A DNA stretch of 64,000 nucleotides from Pontederia crassipes. Taxonomy: Eukaryota; Streptophyta; Magnoliopsida; Commelinales; Pontederiaceae. The DNA is taken from assembly GCA_030549335.1 (NCBI GenBank), contig CM060183.1:31318768-31382767 (forward strand), read 5' to 3'. Of the stretch, positions 60,506-64,000 are shown in pieces. Each line of letters starts with the position of its first letter. Within the stretch, counting starts at the first letter, position 1. A model generated the notes under the pieces. That model was not told the DNA's origin and searched no databases. It worked only from the letters and a program-made list of their open reading frames with translations. A program made the position numbers and the translations under genes.

Positions 60506-62155
60506 CACTACAAGAAAATCGCGATTTTCCGACGGTTCTAAATCCGTCGCAATTTGCGACGGATTTTTCGACGGTTATGACCGTCGGAAATAATTTATAT
60601 TATTATTTAATTTTTTGATGATTAAGAACGTCGATATTTTCGACGGATATCCATCCGTCGCAATTTTCGACGACTTTTCCGACGGTCGTAACCGTCGGAA
60701 ATAAAAAAAATTAAATTATGTATTTTTTATATTATTATTAAATATTTTCGACGGATTTTCTGACGGTCAAGACCGTCGGAAATAAAAAAATTAATTATAT
60801 AATTTATTATATTATTATTTAATTTTTTGACGATTAGGAACGTCGATATTTTTTATGGATATCCATCCGTCGCAATTTTCGACGACTTTTCCGATGGTTA
60901 TGACCGTCGAAAATAAAAAAATTAAATAATGTATTTTTTATATTATTATTAAATGTTTTCGATGGATTTTCCGACGTCAAAACCGTCGGAAATAAAAAAA
61001 TTAATTATATAATTTATTATATTTTTATTTAATTTTTCGACGATTAGGACCGTCGATATTTCCAACGGAGATCCAACCGTCGCAAAATCCGTCGCAATTA
61101 CCGACGGTCAAAACCATCGGTAAAATAAAAAATAAATATTATATATAACTAAATATATTTTCGACGGTCACAACCGTCGATAATTATAAAAATATTTAAT
61201 ATTTATATTTTCGACGGTCGCAACCGTCGGTAATTAAAATTTCGTTATCCCGCTTTTTTTCCCTTTTCCCGCTTTCTTTTCACTTTTTCCCTTTATATAT
61301 ATTCCTCATCCATCTTCTCTCTCTCCCTCTTCCCTCTTCTCTCTCTCCCTCCTCCCTCCACTCCTCTCTCTCTCCCTCCTCTCCTCTCTCTCTCTCCCGG
61401 CCGCGAGCACCCCTCCCGCTCGTCGGACGCCGGCGACCATCCCACGCCGGACGCCGGCGACCATCCCACGCCGGACGCCGGCGACCCTCTTCCGCGCCGG
61501 CGTATCTCTTTCTCTCTCGCTCCGCGCCGGCGTCTCTCTCTGCTGTCGGCCGGCCGGAGGCCGGCCGGAGGCCGGATCCGGCCGCCTGGCGTCGGATCCG
61601 GCCGCCTAGCGCCGGATCCGAACGCCGGGCAGCCGGATCCGGCCGCTAATTTTTTTATATTTAAAAAATTATTTGCGACGGTTGTGACCATCTAAAGATC
61701 GACGGTTGCGACGTCCGTCCAAAGTTTCGACAGTTGCGACGGCTCGAACCGCCGGCCTTTTTCGGCAGTTGCAACCGTCGGAAATATCGATGGTTCGAAC
61801 CGCCGGCCTTTTCCGGTGGTTGCAACCGTCGGAAATATCGACGGTTCTAACCGTCGGGACTTTTCCGGCGGTTGCAACCGTCGGAAATATCGACGGTTCG
61901 AATCGCCGGGCACTTTTCCGGCGGTTGCAACCGTCGGAAAATTTCGACGGATCGAACCGCCGGGGACTTTTCCGACGGCCAGAACCGTCGATATTTGCGA
62001 CGGATTTTTTTGAGCCGTCGCAAATTCATTTGCGACGAGCGTTTTTCCGACGGATCGACTCCGACTGAAAAATCGTCGGTAATTGCGTTACCGACGATTT
62101 TCGGGATGATTACCGACGGTCCGGACCATCGGTAATTCGCGTTTTTCTAGTAGTG
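60506..62155. mobile_element. Non-autonomous CACTA transposon, copy 2
   Basis: The same ends as copy 1 (CACTACAAGAAAA...TTTTTCTAGTAGTG). Flanking triplets are GGC (60503-60505) and AGC (62156-62158), a target duplication with one mismatch. The subterminal CGACGGT/ACCGTCG arrays occupy about 60525-61245 and 61675-62135. The CT-rich and GC-rich core (about 61260-61640) matches the core of copy 1. 1650 bp, no transposase. Probably located in intron 1 of the WSD1-like gene. Confidence 0.9.
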
Positions 62156-62158
62156 AGC

Positions 62159-62794
62159 CTTAATATTGACAGATCGATTTTAATTTGTTAAAAAATTGTC
62201 TTAAAATCCAATTGGGGCTCTTAATGTTTATTTTTGTTTGATTTTTCGAAGACACGTGGTAGGATTTTTCTTTCTTTTCCAAACAAGAAAGTTATTTGAA
62301 AGCACGTATTTTGTCGACGATAACTTATTTAATCTAGTCAATTTATCATGGGAAAACATGAAAATTCATAGCACCGGAGGAGTGGAAGAATCCATAGCAA
62401 CGGAGCGGGTAACATTGTAACCTCTACAGTAGGAAAAAATGTATGTTTAAATTAATTAAACAATATACACATCAATGGTTAAATTAAAGTTTAATGATAG
62501 ATTTTAATTTAAGATATCATAATAATTTTGCATGACTAATGTTATGATAATATATTATTAAATAACTATCAACCTTTATATACTTGGCATATATACACTT
62601 TTTTTGACTGACAGTACGTTCTTGTGACCCTTTTATAATATTAATATATGCTAAGTATCTTATCCTCATTTGTTGTTATTATTATTATTAATATAATTAA
62701 ATAGTTGTGACAACTGTGCCTTTAATTACATCACGTACAATCAAACAATTTGAACGATTCAGATCCCCATCTAAACCACCAACCCAATTCCGTA
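62159..62794. other. AT-rich stretch, possible WSD1-like intron
   Basis: No acyltransferase exon was recognised on the plus strand. Includes a (TTA)n run near 62676-62690. Confidence 0.4.
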
Positions 62795-63303
62795 TAGGTG
62801 TTCATCACCTCGGGTTAATTTGATGAACCCGATGTTTCTATTCGATTCGATTTAATTTAGTTTGGATCAGATTGGATTGGTGGGCGGGTCGGACGTGACC
62901 TGACTTGAACCCAACTCGATAGGATTCAGGTCGAGTACGGGTTGGGATTTTCTAACCTGAGTTGATTCGACCCGATGATCCGAACTTTTATTTATTTATT
63001 TATTTACTTTTTAATTAGTTGTAGTTTTAACTTTTGATTTAAAATCTTAAAAAATCAAAATAAATCATTTTAACTATAGAAAAATATTCCAATACCCAGA
63101 AAATTTATTTCCTTTCTTAAAATTATTATTAAATAATATTTTTTGCATTAAACAATATAGAAAAGTGAGGGAATTTTTCTTAAAAAAGAAAAAGGATAGT
63201 CGGGTGAATCGACCACTTGACCCGGCCAAACTCGCCCAACCCGACGTGACGGTTGGGTCGAGTCACCTGACACGGGTTCAACTCGACTCCTAAATACCTC
63301 CTA
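62795..63303. mobile_element. Putative hAT-like MITE with GGGTC/GACCC arms
   Basis: Left TAGGTGTTCATCACCTCGGG and right ...CGACTCCTAAATACCTCCTA flank arms rich in CGGGTT/AACCCG words and an AT-rich core. This is the style of the hAT MITE at 9454, but the inverted repeat is weak and no target duplication was confirmed. Confidence 0.4.
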
Positions 63304-63667
63304 CCTTGAAGAAAACATCAAATGAAGGTTTGACGCAAGTATTAATTTATCATATATATTTTTAAAAATATTTTAATTAATAATTGTGGTAGCATGCTAG
63401 AAAATCAATCCACTTTTAAAAATAAATATGGGATTGCCCATATTATCTATACATACACAAACTCACATATATGAAAATATATGAAGTTAAGGGGGGATAT
63501 CCTCTTTAAAGGAGACTCAACTTGCCCTTTATTTAATTATCAAATTAAAAATCTATGGATCAAATAAGAAAATTTTAAATAGAAGGGGATGAAATATGAC
63601 AATTGTTTTTTGTTATCTGCTGCTAGATAAGAAACAATGTCAATCATGATTGAAATAGAAGGGGGGA

Positions 63668-63694
63668 GGGGGGGGGGGGGGGGGGGGGGGGGGG
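63668..63694 (+). repeat. 27-base G homopolymer
   Basis: A run of 27 G, preceded by GGGGGGA. It is followed by a 21-bp sequence that is repeated at 63836-63856, so the intervening 143 bp is bracketed by direct repeats. True length is uncertain because sequencing of such runs is error-prone. Confidence 0.7.
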
Positions 63695-63856
63695 CGGTGA
63701 CCCCCAGAGTAGGGATATAATCGATTTTTCATAAATGCAAAAAAAAATAACGGAGAAGTCGACGGAATTAAACAAAAGAATCAAATTGGTGGGGGGAGGG
63801 GAGGGCGGTCGACATCGCCGTCGACGCAGAGGGGAGGCGGTGACCCCCAGAGTAGG

Positions 63857-64000
63857 TAGGGGTGAAAGTAGTTCGGGTCGATTTGGGTTTTCGGTCTAAA
63901 AAAATCAATCGCGAATTTTCGGGTCAGTTTTTGAAGTTAGAAAGACCACCCTAAAATCATTTTGAAAAAATAAAAACCACCCTTTAGCGGATTGATTTTT
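63857..64000. mobile_element. Possible left end of another hAT-like element (window edge)
   Basis: TAGGGGTGAAAGTAGTTCGGG begins close to the end of the window and resembles common plant hAT left ends. The rest lies outside. Confidence 0.4.

Overview
The window is nuclear DNA of a flowering plant, probably a monocot. The evidence is intron-rich genes with GT/AG splice sites, a mitochondrial-type nucleoside diphosphate kinase close to the rice protein as I remember it, a wax-ester-synthase/DGAT-like first exon, and dense plant transposon families (Athila, Tekay-like LTRs, copia, TRIM, CACTA, hAT MITEs, RTE/Au-type retroposons). No prokaryotic or viral genome features are present.

Layout: 1-630 is the right part of a GC-rich hAT element. 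1196-1493 is a tiny TRIM retroelement, 2010-2052 a 43-bp retroposon stub, and 2803-4434 a non-autonomous CACTA element. 4.44-6.5 kb is repeat-derived sequence. From 6.5 to about 33 kb lie three related units of an ancestral block 'PH-domain gene - NDPK gene - F-box/LRR gene'. Unit A (6.5-16.1 kb) and unit B (18.1-25.9 kb) each keep an intact seven-exon NDPK gene but only relics of the PH and F-box genes. Unit C (28.8-33.0 kb) keeps an intact seven-exon PH gene but only a shred of NDPK intron 1. A and B share a deletion inside the PH gene, so they are the younger pair. Each then took its own insertions (solo LTR and hAT MITE in A; hAT-like element and RTE-like retroposon in B), and the sister unit shows the empty site.

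A DnaJ/Hsp40 gene (36655-37440) follows. Its J domain and membrane segment are intact, but it stops where the family's C-terminal DUF1977 region should begin, two bases before a copia LTR. Its upstream region is duplicated about 8.9 kb to the left, upstream of the PH gene. From 41.6 to about 58 kb there is a three-level nest: a gypsy-type LTR split by a hAT element (43523-57013), itself split by a 12.3-kb Athila element (44039-56384) with a CTGCC target duplication. At 58957-59223 is the first exon of a WSD1-like acyltransferase; a second CACTA copy (60506-62155) lies in what should be its first intron, and the remaining exons are not in the window.

Host genes that look functional are the two NDPKs (nucleotide homeostasis in the mitochondrion), the PH protein (probable membrane/phosphoinositide adaptor), possibly the shortened J protein, and the start of the acyltransferase. 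They do not form one pathway. Positions and splice sites were read by eye; family names rest on recognised motifs, not searches.
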